A stretch of DNA of 64,000 bases from an uncultured Clostridia bacterium (GTDB lineage Bacteria; Bacillota; Clostridia; Oscillospirales; Acutalibacteraceae): assembly GCA_947581635.1 (NCBI GenBank), contig CANPVE010000001.1, positions 62,001 through 126,000 on the forward strand. Direction: 5' to 3'. Below the pieces are notes generated by a model. That model was not told the origin of the DNA, searched no databases, and worked only from the letters and a program-made list of their open reading frames with translations. A program made the position numbers and the translations under genes. Shown here one piece after another: positions 1 through 7,207 of the stretch. The stretch's first letter is position 1. Each line of letters opens with the position of its first letter.

Positions 1-54
1 GTCAGGCACGGACAAGATAGTGGAACCTATGTCAGTCATGTCAATACAAGATAA
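1..54 (+). CDS. Possible 3' end of an unidentified gene
   Basis: Frame 1 is open from the first base and ends at TAA 52-54, giving the C-terminal peptide VRHGQDSGTYVSHVNTR. The composition looks protein-like, but the fragment is far too short to assign a family, and an open frame of this length is common by chance. No start is visible. Only sequence to the left of the window can show whether it is real. Confidence 0.15.
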   Translation, partial: VRHGQDSGTYVSHVNTR

Positions 55-69
55 ATTAAACCCTCGCAA

Positions 70-112
70 ACACAAAAGACGGCGCATATCCGTTAAGATA
101 CGCGCCGTCGAT
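70..112 (-). terminator. Hairpin with T tract, minus-strand terminator
   Basis: GACGGCGC at 78-85 pairs with GCGCCGTC at 102-109. Read on the minus strand the stem is followed by TTTTG, so it suits a transcript coming leftward. No minus-strand gene was recognised between it and the tRNA-Ser terminator (113-297); that stretch holds only short open frames. Confidence 0.5.
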
Positions 113-297
113 ATTAACAATTTATGCCAATTTGCTCCATTAATGTCTGCTGAAGTGCCGCCGACAAGTTTACGCCTGTTTTTCGGCCGTTTTGCTCAGC
201 CACGGAGGTATGGCGCGATTCTTACATAAAATTTTGTTCTATTACGTCTATAAACATCTTAATTAAATAAAACACAATAGACTCCAAAATAACAAAA

Positions 298-346
298 GAA
301 TCGGCTCATGCTTGGAACTAAATCCTTGCATGAGCCGATTTTGTCA
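298..346 (-). terminator. Terminator of tRNA-Ser
   Basis: A 13-bp perfect stem (AATCGGCTCATGC and its complement) lies about 75 nt downstream of the tRNA-Ser 3' end. On the minus strand it is followed by CTTTTGTTATTTT. Confidence 0.75.
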
Positions 347-418
347 TGTGTGGATAACAATAACTGCAACCAAGCCGATAAATATAACCCCCGGTGCGTT
401 CGTATTATCCTTATTTGG

Positions 419-507
419 CGGAGAAGGAGGGATTCGAACCCTCGAACCGCTTTTAACGATTACACGATTTCCAATCGTGCGCGCTCGACCAGCTACGCGA
501 CTTCTCC
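419..507 (-). tRNA. tRNA-Ser(GGA)
   Basis: Read on the minus strand, the acceptor arm GGAGAAG pairs with CTTCTCC and the discriminator is G. The anticodon arm is CACGA-TTGGAAA-TCGTG, giving anticodon GGA. A long variable arm (around TAATCGTTAAAAGCGGTT) marks a class II tRNA such as serine, and the T arm carries GGTTCGAATCC. CCA is not encoded. A promoter lies just upstream (546-574), and the gene diverges from tRNA-Arg. Confidence 0.95.
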
Positions 508-545
508 AAAACCGGTCAAACATACGCTCAAAAAAGCGCTTAATT

Positions 546-574
546 AATATACATCAATTAAATTTAAATGTCAA
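546..574 (-). promoter_or_regulatory. Promoter of tRNA-Ser
   Basis: On the minus strand TTGACA (569-574) is separated by 17 nt from TATATT (546-551), about 40 nt before the tRNA 5' end. It is a close match to the housekeeping sigma-A consensus. Confidence 0.75.
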
Positions 575-621
575 GTGTTTTTTGAAATAAAAATAAAAAT
601 AAAAATATACTCAAAAAATGC

Positions 622-662
622 TTGACATTTAAATCCGAGAGTGCTATACTATCTTAGCACTC
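622..662 (+). promoter_or_regulatory. Promoter of tRNA-Arg with palindrome over the -10
   Basis: TTGACA (622-627), 17 nt, TATACT (645-650). A perfect 8-bp inverted repeat, GAGTGCTA (639-646) and TAGCACTC (655-662), brackets the -10 box. The half-sites resemble those of CIRCE, the HrcA operator, but in inside-out order: CIRCE is TTAGCACTC-N9-GAGTGCTAA. The repeat could equally form a short hairpin at the 5' end of the transcript. Confidence 0.7.
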
Positions 663-695
663 GAAAAGGAGTGGCACATGGTTGATGTGTTAAAT

Positions 696-772
696 GCGCT
701 CGTAGCTCAGTTGGATAGAGTGTTTGACTACGAATCAAAAGGTCGGGGGTTCGAGCCCCTTCGAGCGCGCCA
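696..772 (+). tRNA. tRNA-Arg(ACG)
   Basis: The acceptor arm GCGCTCG pairs with CGAGCGC. The anticodon arm is TTTGA-CTACGAA-TCAAA, giving ACG, whose A34 is normally edited to inosine to read CGN arginine codons. The T arm is GGGGG-TTCGAGC-CCCTT, and the 3' CCA is encoded (770-772). A terminator follows directly. tRNA-Arg genes are frequent phage integration sites, and phage-derived genes lie immediately downstream. Confidence 0.95.
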
Positions 773-777
773 GGTAG

Positions 778-821
778 AAACCTCTGAAATTGCCTTTAGT
801 TGGGCGTTTCAGAGGTTTTTG
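778..821 (+). terminator. Terminator of tRNA-Arg
   Basis: AAACCTCTGAAA (778-789) pairs perfectly with TTTCAGAGGTTT (807-818) and is followed by a T run, six nt after the encoded CCA. Confidence 0.85.
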
Positions 822-896
822 CTGTTTATGAAAGGAATACGAGCTTACCAACATCATAATGTGTTTTTTGGTGTTGCTATAGATTACCTCTAAAAC

Positions 897-1418
897 TTAT
901 CTGATAATAACCGATGCCCTGCGAACCAACTGCGCGCCGGGGATTTCTATTCCATCTTTCAATGCCGATTTTACACGCGTCCTGCTGATTTCCGGATCTT
1001 CGTAATTAAGCATTTCAGGGGCGTTTTTCTCAAGCCATTTTACAAGTTTCCGCTCGTCCTCAATGGTCACGCTCTCGGCGTTGTTCCTCAGGCTGATTAC
1101 GGCTCGGGGACGGTCGATTTTCTTTATTCCGCACACCTGCATATTGTTCAGCAGCATTTCTTTGAGCCGTTTTATGAGATTTTTCTTGGCTCTTGCTCTC
1201 GCCGCGAATTCCTCTGCCAGCTCATCCAACGCCTTTACGTCAGCGTCAAGCTCCTTGATGAAGCAGGCCGTATTTTCCGCCTTATCGGCAAATTCTCCTT
1301 CAATTCCATCCAGAGTATCAAAATACGCCTGTATTTGGTCGTCGGTCAGTTCGTCGCAGTCGTCAAATGCGTCGAACAGCGCGCGGTAATTCTCCGATAT
1401 ATCAAACAGTTTCGCCAT
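897..1418 (-). CDS. Siphovirus Gp157-like protein, prophage remnant
   Basis: This 173-aa protein has the layout of the Gp157 family of siphoviruses. The N-terminus is acidic and helical (starts MAKLFDISENYRALFD), a long coiled-coil runs from about residue 40 to 95 and is rich in Glu, Lys and Arg, and a small C-terminal beta segment ends in RASVIIR. Gp157 proteins sit in the recombination/resistance modules of lactic phages; their molecular role is not settled. GGAGG lies 7 nt before the ATG. The gene is intact, but no phage integrase, repressor or structural gene is nearby, so it is probably a relic of an element that entered at tRNA-Arg. The family call is from the overall pattern. Confidence 0.75.
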   Translation of the reverse strand: MAKLFDISENYRALFDAFDDCDELTDDQIQAYFDTLDGIEGEFADKAENTACFIKELDADVKALDELAEEFAARARAKKNLIKRLKEMLLNNMQVCGIKKIDRPRAVISLRNNAESVTIEDERKLVKWLEKNAPEMLNYEDPEISRTRVKSALKDGIEIPGAQLVRRASVIIR

Positions 1419-1497
1419 GTCGGTTTCCTCCGTTTTCTGCCATGAGCTTGTCCGTCAGCTCGTCGATTTTCTCCTCTTGATATGCCGTACTCATCAT
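1402..1497 (-). CDS. Small phage-type ORF overlapping the Gp157 gene
   Basis: A 31-codon frame (starts MMSTAYQEEKIDELTDKLMA) ends 17 nt inside the Gp157-like gene. Its 3' part carries the GGAGG that serves that gene, an arrangement typical of translationally coupled phage genes. The composition is helical and charged. It may be the shortened rest of a longer phage protein. No family is recognised. Confidence 0.35.
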   Translation of the reverse strand: MMSTAYQEEKIDELTDKLMAENGGNRHGETV

Positions 1498-1677
1498 ATC
1501 GTTGTTTTATATGTTTTTCGCCCACCGTAAGGTGATTGCGGTAACACCAATGCTATCTCAGTTATTGTACCCAGAATAATGCGAATCTTTATGCGTATGT
1601 TGTTGATTTACTTTCGCCGCGTCAAATCGGCTGACGAGTCCTCGCTCGGCGTGCTCTGTAACTTTTTTGATAGATTA

Positions 1678-1706
1678 TTGACATTCCAACGGGTTTGCCG
1701 TATAAT
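1678..1706 (+). promoter_or_regulatory. Strong sigma-A type promoter before a decayed gene
   Basis: TTGACA (1678-1683), 17 nt, TATAAT (1701-1706): both boxes are perfect. It points to the broken helix-turn-helix gene at 1810. Apart from this promoter I see no gene in 1498-1809. Confidence 0.7.
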
Positions 1707-1809
1707 CGAAATGTTAGGATATAGACAACTCTAAATGCTATATATATGCTTAAGAGGTTGAATAATTTTTAATATATCGGGATACTCAAATAAAATTGAC
1801 GTTGATGGA

Positions 1810-2041
1810 ATGAAAAATACAGAATCAAAAGCACGCGCCTTTGCTCTTTTGACCATTTACCGCAACAGCAGAGCCATTAAGCTGTCTGAACTGTGCCAAT
1901 TGTGCTGCAAGAATAAGGTTTAAATTTTACGTACAATTGCTTTGATGGAAAAAAGTCTCTTGATTAGAGAGGGAAAAATTTACAATAGATGCTGAAGAAC
2001 TGGAAGAGTTTTATGTAAAAGCTGCAGATTGGAGCAAATAA
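1810..2041 (+). pseudogene. Decayed small helix-turn-helix-like gene
   Basis: The frame starts MKNTESKARAFALLTIYRNS and reads a possible winged-helix N-terminus for 37 codons to a TAA. Directly after it the same frame resumes with ILRTIALMEKSLLIREGKI, then shifts to TIDAEELEEFYVKAADWSK before stopping. The pieces read as one small DNA-binding-type protein broken by a stop and a frameshift. Further protein-like scraps (DGYRRYLVKNGE in one frame, GNDIDDNDIGIQIINEEVR in another) extend to about 2134. The family is not identified. Together with the Gp157-like gene it suggests the eroded end of a mobile element. Confidence 0.4.
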
Positions 2042-2199
2042 AGATGGATATAGGCGTTATTTAGTAAAAAATGGGGAAATGATATTGATGATAATGATAT
2101 AGGTATACAAATCATTAATGAAGAAGTAAGATGAATATAATATGAATACATTGCTTTTTAAATAGTCATGTTGTTAATTTTTTGTATTGCTATAACATT

Positions 2200-2257
2200 A
2201 ACACCCGTGTTCAGGCACAGTGAATAATTCACTGGCAAAGACACGGGTGTTTTTTAT
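2200..2257 (+). terminator. Terminator downstream of the decayed element
   Basis: ACACCCGTGT (2201-2210) pairs with ACACGGGTGT (2241-2250), followed by T6. A second hairpin (CAGTGAA/TTCACTG) lies in the loop. It faces the radical SAM gene, which ends at 2279 on the other strand. Confidence 0.7.
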
Positions 2258-2278
2258 GTTGTCTATACTGATAATAAT

Positions 2279-2884
2279 TCAACTCTCAAACGGGCGCACG
2301 CGGAGTTTCGCGCCGATTGATTCGCAAATTTCACGACAGCGCTCCTGTTCTTCGGGAGAAGTCACGACATCTACCACAGTCATAATGACATTGGGAACAT
2401 ATTTTACACAGTCTTTTGTAAATTGCAGCATAGCATCGTAAGAGTCAATGCCGAACTTGGGACGCACTGTTTTGAAATAATCCTCTTTATTGTCGGTGTT
2501 AAGGCTTACCGACACGGTATCTATCAGTCCGCTGAGCTTGGGCGCGGTTCTCTCTTTCCATATCAAATCCGACAGACCGTTGGTATTGATGCGGATTTTG
2601 ATGTCGCTTTCCGACTTGACATGGGCGGCAACTTTAAGCAAATCATCGAGACGTTCCGTAGGTTCACCGTATCCGCAGAAAACAATCTCGTTGTACTTCG
2701 TCAAATCCCATGAATCAATGCTGTCGCATATTTCTTCGACAGAAGGTTCACGGTCGAGCCAAAGCGGGTCGGAGCCGTAGATACTGTCCCCGTTATTTCT
2801 GAGGCAGAATGTACAGGCGCACGGACAGCGGTTGGTCATGTTTACATAAATTCCATTTTTTACAGGGTACGTTATTGTCATCAT
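2279..2884 (-). CDS. Small radical SAM protein, TatD-associated type
   Basis: A radical S-adenosylmethionine protein of 201 aa. The 4Fe-4S/SAM motif CxxxCxxC is C20, C24, C27 (NRCPCACTFC), followed by a GxGEPT-like stretch (GYGEPTERLDD) and INTNG, as in other short radical SAM enzymes. The early cluster and length match the family named for its linkage to TatD nuclease genes; no TatD gene is in the window. The substrate is unknown. It overlaps the preceding ECF S component by 4 nt (ATGA) and is the last gene of the pdxK operon, so a role tied to B6 or another cofactor is possible, but that is inference from position. Confidence 0.8.
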   Translation of the reverse strand: MMTITYPVKNGIYVNMTNRCPCACTFCLRNNGDSIYGSDPLWLDREPSVEEICDSIDSWDLTKYNEIVFCGYGEPTERLDDLLKVAAHVKSESDIKIRINTNGLSDLIWKERTAPKLSGLIDTVSVSLNTDNKEDYFKTVRPKFGIDSYDAMLQFTKDCVKYVPNVIMTVVDVVTSPEEQERCREICESIGAKLRVRPFES

Positions 2885-3396
2885 ATCTGTGTTCCTCCGC
2901 TTAAAATATGTTGCTTTGCTTTGATTTTATCAAGCGCAAGTCCAAGCGAGATGTAGAGAATACTGCTTAACACGGATTGGGTGATGTATCCCGGAATGCC
3001 TGAAAGGGGGGCTATAAAATTTGAAGTTATTATTACTTCATAGATGTAATACCCTCCGATGCACATTGCGCAGGCGGGTATTAAAGCAATCAGGTTTCTC
3101 GGAGAGATTATCTTTTCGCCTTTTGAAGAGAAAAATAACACTGACACTGCCTTAATGACGACAGAACCGGGTGCCCAAATGGCGTAACCCGTGAGACAAT
3201 CGGCAAGCAGCGCCCCGCTCGCGCCTACAAACGTGGCATAGGGCAGGGGGAGAATACAGGCTGCAAGATAAATGAAGCCGTCTCCGACGTGCGTATATCC
3301 CGTATGGCTTGGAATGTGAAGATAGGCGGTAAATACAAATACCACGGCGGTGAAAACACCAGCCAGGCACATTTTTCTGATTTTGTCATTTTTCAT
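2881..3396 (-). CDS. ECF transporter S component (substrate-binding membrane protein)
   Basis: A protein of about 171 aa with five to six hydrophobic segments, matching S components of energy-coupling factor transporters. These bind a vitamin and dock on a shared EcfA-EcfA-EcfT motor; such a motor is encoded at 52-55 kb. The N-terminal KMCLAGVFTAVVFVFTAY and the segment YTHVGDGFIYLAA fit this family. ATG 3396 is chosen because AGGTG lies 12 nt upstream; a GTG five codons earlier (3411) is possible but overlaps that site. It lies 34 nt behind pyridoxamine kinase (3431), so a B6 vitamer is the natural guess for the cargo. No experimental substrate can be read from the sequence. Confidence 0.8.
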   Translation of the reverse strand: MKNDKIRKMCLAGVFTAVVFVFTAYLHIPSHTGYTHVGDGFIYLAACILPLPYATFVGASGALLADCLTGYAIWAPGSVVIKAVSVLFFSSKGEKIISPRNLIALIPACAMCIGGYYIYEVIITSNFIAPLSGIPGYITQSVLSSILYISLGLALDKIKAKQHILSGGTQI

Positions 3397-3430
3397 GGAG
3401 CTTAAAGTCACCTTTCAAATAAATTCACTG

Positions 3431-4255
3431 TTAAATTTCCAATAGAAATTCTTCAAAACAAATTCCGTCGGTCTTTGGAATATCCATCTCAATGGTGCGC
3501 CGCAGAACCTTGGCGATAAAAGAAGAGGCGTGGCGCACAGAGCTTATGAGATCCACGCCGTTGACGGCGTCTCCCGCTATGATGGATGAAAATACGTCGC
3601 CCGTTCCCGAGCGGCATGGACCTGCCTTGTGCTGTCGGACAGATACCGGAGGATTTCCCGCCTCAAAAACAAAATTGTCGAGGTCGTCCCCGCGCTCGAG
3701 ACCCGAAACGACTATTTTTTTAGGACCCATTTCGCTCAGCTTTTCGCATATCTTTTCGAGCGATGCCTCGTCCATATCATCTCGGTATTCTGTTTCGGTG
3801 AGAATACAGGCTTCCGTGAGATTTGGGGTGAGTATGTCGGCGTAGGGAACGAGGGAGCACATCTGCCGCGCGAGCTGCGGTGAATACGTGGGATAAAGCT
3901 TGCCGTAATCGCCCATCACCGGGTCTATAACGGTGACAGTGCCTTCGCCTTTGAACCGCTCAAAAAAACGCTTTACAATGTCGATTTGCTCAGGAGAACC
4001 CAGAAATCCTGTGAGAATGCCGTTAAACCGCAAATTCAGCTTTGACCATTCGTCCATATAGGCGTCCATATGACTTGTAAAGTCGGTATAATAAAAGCTG
4101 TCAAACCCGGTGTGATTTGAGAAAATTGAAGTAGGCAGGGGACAGCATTGAATCTTCATGGCCGAAATAATGGGCAGCGACGCCGCTATGGAGCATCGTC
4201 CAAAACCGCAGAAATCGTTGATTACCGCAATCTTTTTTTGATTGTTATGTGACAT
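3431..4255 (-). CDS. Pyridoxamine/pyridoxal kinase
   Basis: Phosphorylates the free B6 vitamers with ATP to make pyridoxal/pyridoxamine phosphate in the cytoplasm. The 274-aa ribokinase-fold protein shows the N-terminal substrate region (INDFCGFGRCSIAASLPI), the central DPVMGDYGKLY segment and the anion hole/catalytic motif SGTGD with D220. AAGGAGG stands at a good distance from the ATG. First gene of an operon with an ECF S component and a radical SAM protein, divergent from a PdxR-like regulator. The arrangement indicates salvage of imported B6 under control of pyridoxal phosphate. Confidence 0.92.
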   Translation of the reverse strand: MSHNNQKKIAVINDFCGFGRCSIAASLPIISAMKIQCCPLPTSIFSNHTGFDSFYYTDFTSHMDAYMDEWSKLNLRFNGILTGFLGSPEQIDIVKRFFERFKGEGTVTVIDPVMGDYGKLYPTYSPQLARQMCSLVPYADILTPNLTEACILTETEYRDDMDEASLEKICEKLSEMGPKKIVVSGLERGDDLDNFVFEAGNPPVSVRQHKAGPCRSGTGDVFSSIIAGDAVNGVDLISSVRHASSFIAKVLRRTIEMDIPKTDGICFEEFLLEI

Positions 4256-4269
4256 TTTTATTCGCCTCC

Positions 4270-4348
4270 TTGCTTTTCATATGCAAGAAGTATATAATAA
4301 ATCTGACATTATGAAAATAGCCAGATTAGGAGAAGTTTATATAACCAG
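4270..4348 (+). promoter_or_regulatory. pdxR-like promoter and shared divergent control region
   Basis: TTGCTT (4270-4275), 17 nt, TATAAT (4293-4298) reads toward the regulator. Downstream a CCAGAT repeat occurs at 4321 and 4341, 20 nt apart; direct repeats of this sort are used by MocR/PdxR regulators. The kinase operon starts on the other strand from the same 93-nt region, so one operator could serve both directions. Operator identity is inference. Confidence 0.5.
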
Positions 4349-5458
4349 ATGAGATATATAATTCAAAGAGACGATAAAGCGCCAGCATATTTGCAGTTGT
4401 ACAAACAGATACGGGAAGATATCGAGAGTGAAATATACCCGCACGGCGGTAAGCTTCCCTCAAAAAGAATCCTTGCCGACGAGGCGGGAGTTAGCACAGT
4501 AACGGTAGAACACGCCTATGCCCTGCTTTGCGACGAGGGATATATTGAGCCGCGCCAGCGGAGCGGATATTTTGTCATATTCAGCGCCGCAGATGGATTT
4601 GCCGGTTCTTCAGGCACAATATCCGAAAAACCTTACCCTGCGGCTGAACACGCCAGAGCGCAGTCAGAATTTCCATGCTGCCTTTTGACCAAAGTCATGC
4701 GCCGCGTCATGAGCGACTACGGCGAAGCTATGCTGGAAAAGTCCCCGAATTCGGGCTGCGGTGAATTAAGGGAAGCTGTGAGAAAGTATCTTGCAAGAAG
4801 TCGGGGAATACAGGTGAGCACCGAACAGATTGTCGTCGGTTCAGGCTCCGAGTATCTTTACGGATTGATAGTCGGACTTTTGGGCAGAGACATGGCTTAT
4901 GCCATTGAGTACCCCTCATACAACAAAATCGAGCAGGTGTATAACGCGCTTGACGTAAAATACGAGATGTTGCCGCTCAGCCATGACGGCATTGAAAGCC
5001 GTGCTCTGTGGAAGTGTGACGCCGATATCCTGCACATCTCCCCCTACCGCAGCTTTCCAAGCGGCGTAACTGCCACCGCCTCGAAACGCCACGAGTATCT
5101 GCGCTGGGCGAGCAAGGAAAATCGGTATATTATTGAGGACGATTTTGAATCGGAGTTTTCCGTCTCGAAAAAACCAGAGGAAACACTGTTCTCGCATACG
5201 TCAAATGACAACGTAATTTATATGAACACTTTTTCCAAAACCATATCTCCCGCGCTCAGAGCGGGGTATATGGTTTTGCCGAAGCATTTGGTTTCGGCGT
5301 TTGACAGAAAACTGGGGTTCTATTCATGCACCGTGCCAACCTTTGAACAGCTTGTACTGACGGAACTTATCGACAATGGGGACTTTGAGCGTCATATAAA
5401 CCGTGTCAGGAGAAAGAAACGCAGGGAAATGATGGGCGACAGGCAAACAGGAAAATGA
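4349..5458 (+). CDS. MocR/PdxR-type regulator, C-terminally truncated
   Basis: A GntR-type winged helix (about residues 10-75, including KLPSKRILADEAGVSTVTVE) is joined to a fold-type I aminotransferase-like domain that senses pyridoxal phosphate. The PLP lysine is present (FSKTISPALRAGY, K297). Family members usually run to about 450-480 aa. This one stops at 369, just after the RVRRKKRRE helix, and so lacks the small C-terminal subdomain that helps close the PLP site. Neither other frame of the next 180 nt restores the missing part, so the end appears deleted rather than frameshifted. It may still bind DNA without normal PLP sensing, or be decaying. The divergent B6 salvage operon is its likely target. 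Confidence 0.85.
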   Translation: MRYIIQRDDKAPAYLQLYKQIREDIESEIYPHGGKLPSKRILADEAGVSTVTVEHAYALLCDEGYIEPRQRSGYFVIFSAADGFAGSSGTISEKPYPAAEHARAQSEFPCCLLTKVMRRVMSDYGEAMLEKSPNSGCGELREAVRKYLARSRGIQVSTEQIVVGSGSEYLYGLIVGLLGRDMAYAIEYPSYNKIEQVYNALDVKYEMLPLSHDGIESRALWKCDADILHISPYRSFPSGVTATASKRHEYLRWASKENRYIIEDDFESEFSVSKKPEETLFSHTSNDNVIYMNTFSKTISPALRAGYMVLPKHLVSAFDRKLGFYSCTVPTFEQLVLTELIDNGDFERHINRVRRKKRREMMGDRQTGK

Positions 5459-5649
5459 TAACGCACGACATCTTTTACCGTTGCCTGATACTTAAGATTT
5501 CAGTTAAAAATCCGGCACAAGAGCTTTCGCTTACCGCCGCGCCGAATTTGTGCCAACACGAAGCGATTGATCGTTTTTATCAAACTTTTTCTGTTTTTCC
5601 TATTGCGAAAAAAGTAAATGCTGTTGCCGTAATTTGTGTGTAAATCCTG

Positions 5650-5678
5650 TTGATTTTAAGGTACCTCCGTTATATAAT
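5650..5678 (+). promoter_or_regulatory. Promoter of the NCS2 permease
   Basis: TTGATT (5650-5655), 17 nt, TATAAT (5673-5678). Transcription should start near 5685, which rules out the ATG at 5686 as the normal start and favours 5719. The stretch 5459-5649 holds no recognisable gene. Confidence 0.7.
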
Positions 5679-5718
5679 ATAGAATATGTCAAAACGGCAA
5701 AATACTCTGGGAATAAGG

Positions 5719-7104
5719 ATGGTTTCGGAAGTGAATCTTTTCAAATTGCAGGATAAAAACACAAACTTTTTAGCCGAAATGTTGGCGGGTATGACTACCT
5801 TCGCCACTATGTCATATCTGCTTGTGCAGTGTCCAAAACTCATGGCCGAGGGAGGCATCAACGAAGCTTCGGCCTATCTGGCGATATGCTTTGCGGCTGC
5901 TGCGGGCTGCCTGTTGTTGGGAATTTTGTCAAATCAGCCGTTTGCCCTCGCCCCCAGCGTAGGAATGACAGTTTTTCTCACCTCAACTTTGGTTGTCGAA
6001 ATGCGGTACACATATTCCCAGGCGCTCGCCATAACTCTGCTGGGGGGACTGATATTTTTGCTTCTGTCTCTGGCGGGTCTGCAAAATGCCATCTACTCGG
6101 CAATTCCGTTGAGCGTCAAAAGGGGCGTTTCGGCGGGATTGGGAATTTACATAGCGCTTGTCGGGTTCAAAAATGCCGGTATCATTACATATGCGTCAGA
6201 CGGATTGTGGAAACTGGTAGATTTTTCTGCTTCTGGCAAGGCTCTATTTACCACTGTGGTTATGCTGATAGGCGTGATTGTCACTGTGTGGCTGAAAAAA
6301 TCAAGAATTCCGTTTCCCATGCTCTTTGGAATAATTTCGTCGGGAGGGTTGTATTACTTTGTAGGGGCAAGCCGAGGATATGTCAGCCTGTCCAACCTTG
6401 TGCCGAATTTTTCAAGTATAAACGGCAAGCAGCTTTCGGAGTGGGCTTCAAATTGCCTGTTTAAAAATGTAACCACAGGTATGTCGGAACTGTTCTCGGG
6501 CCTCAAATTTGATCTGAAGACAATACTTATGGTTTTGTTGGTCGTCGTCATATGCGCCCTGTTTAATTCTGCGGAATCAACAGGAGTGATATACGCCATT
6601 GCCCGCAATGCCGGCACGCTTGACGATGGAGGAAACTTTCCCGATTTAAAAAAGACGATGTTTGCAAATTCGGTGTCATCTGTCGTTTCGTCCTGCATGG
6701 GGGCGCCTATGGTGGCGGTGACTGCCGAGTCGGGAGCGGGAGTTGCGGTTGAAGGAAAAACCGGACTTGCTGCCGTGACGACGGGTCTTTTGTTTCTGGC
6801 GGCGGCTCTGTTTGCCCCTATTGTGGATATAATTCCGCCTGTTGTCACCTCCTGTGCCATGGTGCTGTTGGGAATGTCTATGATGGGTGCAATCAAGGAC
6901 ATAGATTTCGGTGATTGGACACAGAGTATTCCAGCGTTTTTAACCGCTATGATAATAATATTCACGTCGTGCATAGTGGACGGCATTGCAATAGGAATTA
7001 TATCTCACATAACGGTAGCTATCGTATCATTCAAGCTGAAATCGCTGAAAATAATGGAGCTTGTGTTGTGCGCGTTGTTTTTCGCAGCGTATTTTCTGAT
7101 ATGA
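5719..7104 (+). CDS. NCS2-family (AzgA-like) nucleobase permease
   Basis: A membrane transporter of about 461 aa with some twelve hydrophobic segments, of the purine (adenine/guanine/hypoxanthine) branch of the NCS2 family. Typical stretches are FLAEMLAGMTTFATMSYLL near the N-terminus, GILSNQPFALAPSVGM, the central NSAESTGVIYAIAR and the AESGAGVAVEGKTGLAAVTTG loop. ATG 5719 (MVSEVNLF) is preferred: GGGA lies 6 nt before it, and the upstream promoter leaves no room for a leader before ATG 5686. It stands alone between the truncated regulator and a lipoprotein gene. No purine riboswitch is visible; the leader is only about 35 nt. The exact base transported is not decidable. Confidence 0.88.
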   Translation: MVSEVNLFKLQDKNTNFLAEMLAGMTTFATMSYLLVQCPKLMAEGGINEASAYLAICFAAAAGCLLLGILSNQPFALAPSVGMTVFLTSTLVVEMRYTYSQALAITLLGGLIFLLLSLAGLQNAIYSAIPLSVKRGVSAGLGIYIALVGFKNAGIITYASDGLWKLVDFSASGKALFTTVVMLIGVIVTVWLKKSRIPFPMLFGIISSGGLYYFVGASRGYVSLSNLVPNFSSINGKQLSEWASNCLFKNVTTGMSELFSGLKFDLKTILMVLLVVVICALFNSAESTGVIYAIARNAGTLDDGGNFPDLKKTMFANSVSSVVSSCMGAPMVAVTAESGAGVAVEGKTGLAAVTTGLLFLAAALFAPIVDIIPPVVTSCAMVLLGMSMMGAIKDIDFGDWTQSIPAFLTAMIIIFTSCIVDGIAIGIISHITVAIVSFKLKSLKIMELVLCALFFAAYFLI

Positions 7105-7207
7105 TGCAGCGGGGTGCGCCAAAAATTAAAATTTTAACCGTTAGTCTGTAGAAATTTACATTTTACTGTGTTATAATTGTATCAATCGTTTCCTACGGAG
7201 GATAAAT

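Noticed and set aside
1632..1660. CTGACGAG stretch considered as a hammerhead ribozyme core
   Set aside because: The required GAAA partner segment is not in place and no closing stems fit.
5455..5643. 62-codon frame after the truncated regulator, considered as its missing C-terminus
   Set aside because: The translation shows no resemblance to the aminotransferase-like small domain; it is probably non-coding.
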